Both the position numbers and the translations under genes were made by a program. DNA of 64,000 nucleotides from Haloarcula salina (GTDB lineage Archaea; Halobacteriota; Halobacteria; Halobacteriales; Haloarculaceae). Each line of letters starts with the position of its first letter. Positions within the stretch are counted from its first letter, which is position 1. The stretch is from NCBI RefSeq assembly GCF_010119195.1, contig NZ_WRXL01000005.1:62001-126000 (forward strand), in the 5' to 3' direction. Shown here piece after piece: positions 62,217 to 64,000 of the stretch. The notes below the pieces were generated by a model that was not told the origin of the DNA, did not search any database, and saw nothing but the letters and a program-made list of their open reading frames with translations.

Positions 62217-64000
62217 ATGGGTTACGAGACAGATATTGAACAGGGACTGTTCGACAGCTACCAGTTTGCGAACCGCGACTTACAAGAGTATCTGGTCATC
62301 ATACTCGCCGGGTTCCTGGTGCTCGAGAGCGGGATATTCCTCACCATCCAGCCGGTGACGGGTTACGAGACATCGCTCGTGAACGCTCTTCCGCAGTCTT
62401 TCTGGTTCCTGTTCTACGCGGTCCTAGCGGGTGGGATCCTGACGCTGATCGCCGCAGCAGTCACAGGATCGGGGTACTGGCGACACGGGATCGCCATGGT
62501 CATCGCGAACTACGCGCTGTACTTCTTCCTTCCGAAAGCGCGCGGATATCGGTTTTATGGGCAGGGAACCGCCGACGCTCTGCGCCACTTCGGAGACGTG
62601 AAAGCGATCATCGACACAGGGTCGCTGCCCGGCATCTGGTATCCCGGCGAGCACGTACTAATGGCAGAGATGACAATGCTGGGCGTCCCGATGTCCGCGA
62701 TTCCCTACGTCACCGCCCTGCTGTTTACCGTGCTCCAGATCGTCGGAATCGGTATCCTCGTGCGCACGATTTCGGGAAAACGAGGGAGTCTGGCGGCTGG
62801 GCTAGCGGCCGGGAGTCCCCTGGTTTACACCACGTTCCACCTGTCGAATCATCCAGCGATGAACTCGTTCATGCTGATTCCGGTGTTGCTTGGGCTTGCG
62901 GAGCTCTATCGACGGAGCAACGACAACGAGTATCTCATCCTCTTTCTCCTCATCGGCATCTTCGTCATCTACTCGCATCCGATGACGACGCTGTTCATGG
63001 TCGGACTGCTGTTGCTCACGGCCGTCTACTCGGGCGTGTTCGGTCGGCTATCGACCGCACCAATCAGGCAGCTGAGTCCGAGAGTCGGCGTGGCGTTTCT
63101 CCCACTGTTGTTCGCCTGGCTGACGAACTTCGGTCAGACGCGACAGGCAATTGCAAAAGTCGCGGCCACGCAGAACGACGCGACCCCCGCGGCGAGAGAG
63201 CTACAGAAGGCCGGTTCGGTAGAGTTCACCCTCCCGCAGCTCGTCAACAAGTTCGTCACGCTGTACGGGTCGACGACCATTTACTTCGCCGTTGCCGGGC
63301 TGTTTACCCTGTTGACACTGTACTGGTTCCTCTGGCGAGGGCCCCGATACGACTGGGGGCTCGGGACGAGCCACTTCGTGGCCGGACTAGTCATCGCCGC
63401 GACCTTCCTGCTCGGGAACCTCATCGTCAAAGGGATAATCCGCGCGAACCGGTATTCGCTCCTGTTCTCCGCGGTCCTGGTGGCACTGGCGCTCGTCTAC
63501 TGTGCCAGTAACCGGTACTCGACTGTTACAGTCGCACTGACCGCGCTCGTGTTACTGAGCGCGGGGCTCGCAGCCGGAGCGGCTTACGAGCCAAACAACC
63601 ACATGACGTACGCCGAGTACGACGGGACCCAGTTCATGGCGACCCACGACGACCCCGGCGTGCCGATCCACTCGATGGACACGTCACACAAGATGGAGGC
63701 GTTCGTCCTCGGACGGAATCACCCGCAGTACTACCCGATGAGTTTCAGTATGAACAATAATCTCCCGCGAAACCTCGGGTACTATAGCGAGGACATCACG
63801 GCCGCGGACACGTTCGGGCGGAGCTACGTCGTGACGAAGACTCACGACACCGAACAGCACACCGCCTCGTACTACACGGCCCAACAGCAGGAGTACCTCT
63901 TCAGGTACGGCGAGGAGAGTCTCGCCCGAATCGACAACGACCCGACGGCCAACAAGGTTTACACGAACGGCGGGTTCACTGGTTGGTCCGTGTCGCCGGA
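62217..64000 (+). CDS. Large multi-pass membrane protein, candidate glycan polymerase (copy B), 3' truncated
   Basis: 594 residues are visible, and the frame runs off the window with no stop. By comparison with its paralogue at 42043-43842 only a few residues are missing. It starts MGYETDIEQGLFDSYQFANR, then has helix 1 (LVIILAGFLVLESGIFL), IQPVTGYETS, many further helices, and IYSHPMTTLFMVGLLLL. A soluble C-terminal part ends with DPTANKVYTNGG, matching DPTTSQVYHNGN in the paralogue. Like that one it could be a polymerase or GT-C-type transferase. An upstream TATA-like ATTACTTAAT (62131-62140) would give a leader of about 60 nt. Confidence 0.85.
   Translation, partial: MGYETDIEQGLFDSYQFANRDLQEYLVIILAGFLVLESGIFLTIQPVTGYETSLVNALPQSFWFLFYAVLAGGILTLIAAAVTGSGYWRHGIAMVIANYALYFFLPKARGYRFYGQGTADALRHFGDVKAIIDTGSLPGIWYPGEHVLMAEMTMLGVPMSAIPYVTALLFTVLQIVGIGILVRTISGKRGSLAAGLAAGSPLVYTTFHLSNHPAMNSFMLIPVLLGLAELYRRSNDNEYLILFLLIGIFVIYSHPMTTLFMVGLLLLTAVYSGVFGRLSTAPIRQLSPRVGVAFLPLLFAWLTNFGQTRQAIAKVAATQNDATPAARELQKAGSVEFTLPQLVNKFVTLYGSTTIYFAVAGLFTLLTLYWFLWRGPRYDWGLGTSHFVAGLVIAATFLLGNLIVKGIIRANRYSLLFSAVLVALALVYCASNRYSTVTVALTALVLLSAGLAAGAAYEPNNHMTYAEYDGTQFMATHDDPGVPIHSMDTSHKMEAFVLGRNHPQYYPMSFSMNNNLPRNLGYYSEDITAADTFGRSYVVTKTHDTEQHTASYYTAQQQEYLFRYGEESLARIDNDPTANKVYTNGGFTGWSVSP

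Noticed and set aside
1-64000. tRNA, rRNA or CRISPR features
   Set aside because: No cloverleaf with a GGTTCRAAYCC T-arm, no rRNA sequence and no regularly spaced repeats were seen by eye. A covariance-model scan was not possible.

Overview
The window is chromosomal DNA of a halophilic archaeon (class Halobacteria); the genus cannot be told from the sequence alone. The evidence is high GC with GC-rich shadow frames opposite nearly every gene, strongly acidic proteins, haloarchaeal-only families (HalOD1, a DUF7344-type winged helix, RHDIRNDL-type histidine kinases, DUF1616), Tat-type secretion signals, and TATA-like boxes about 25-30 nt before many start codons, as expected for leaderless transcripts. 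No rRNA, tRNA, CRISPR array or recognisable transposase was found.

1-13.6 kb is ordinary housekeeping and signalling. It holds three PAS-type sensor histidine kinases without a response regulator nearby, a universal stress protein, a ThuA-like protein, an aldo/keto reductase and a succinate-semialdehyde-type dehydrogenase. An ACT-domain protein overlaps homoserine dehydrogenase by 4 nt. Two colinear type I 3-dehydroquinate dehydratase homologues follow, one of which has lost its catalytic histidine. A GNAT acetyltransferase ends inside an 84-bp palindromic element.

13.6-27.4 kb looks like an accessory catabolic island: an MFS transporter, an NAD-dependent epimerase/dehydratase, an IclR regulator, an RraA-like aldolase, a split tripartite tricarboxylate transporter (TctC on one strand, TctBA on the other), a zinc alcohol dehydrogenase, two paralogous metallo-beta-lactamase-fold proteins with an altered metal motif, a universal stress protein and a Gfo/Idh/MocA oxidoreductase. 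A 17-bp palindrome, TTTCAA-N5-TYGAAA, recurs in its intergenic regions and is a candidate operator for the IclR protein. Together the genes suggest regulated uptake and oxidation of a carboxylate or sugar acid; the substrate is unknown.

25.4-30.2 kb is gene-poor and AT-rich, with only small regulators (HalOD1, a DUF7344-type protein, a winged-helix protein) besides the Gfo/Idh gene.

30.2-64 kb is a large surface-glycan (exopolysaccharide, or S-layer glycosylation) locus. It encodes a multi-domain adhesin-like protein, a dolichyl-phosphate-type GT2, two DUF1616 proteins, a seven-bladed FG-GAP protein, the UDP-ManNAcA pathway pair (WecB and WecC), a Wzx-type flippase, two further GT2 and five GT4 glycosyltransferases, two large paralogous membrane proteins that may be polymerases, an asparagine-synthase-like protein without the glutaminase cysteine, a sulfatase/alkaline-phosphatase-superfamily protein, two right-handed beta-helix proteins and a heparinase II/III-like protein. 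Several parts are duplicated (GT4 plus polymerase, beta-helix pair, DUF1616 pair), as if the locus grew by duplication and module exchange. The last gene runs off the window and is almost complete.
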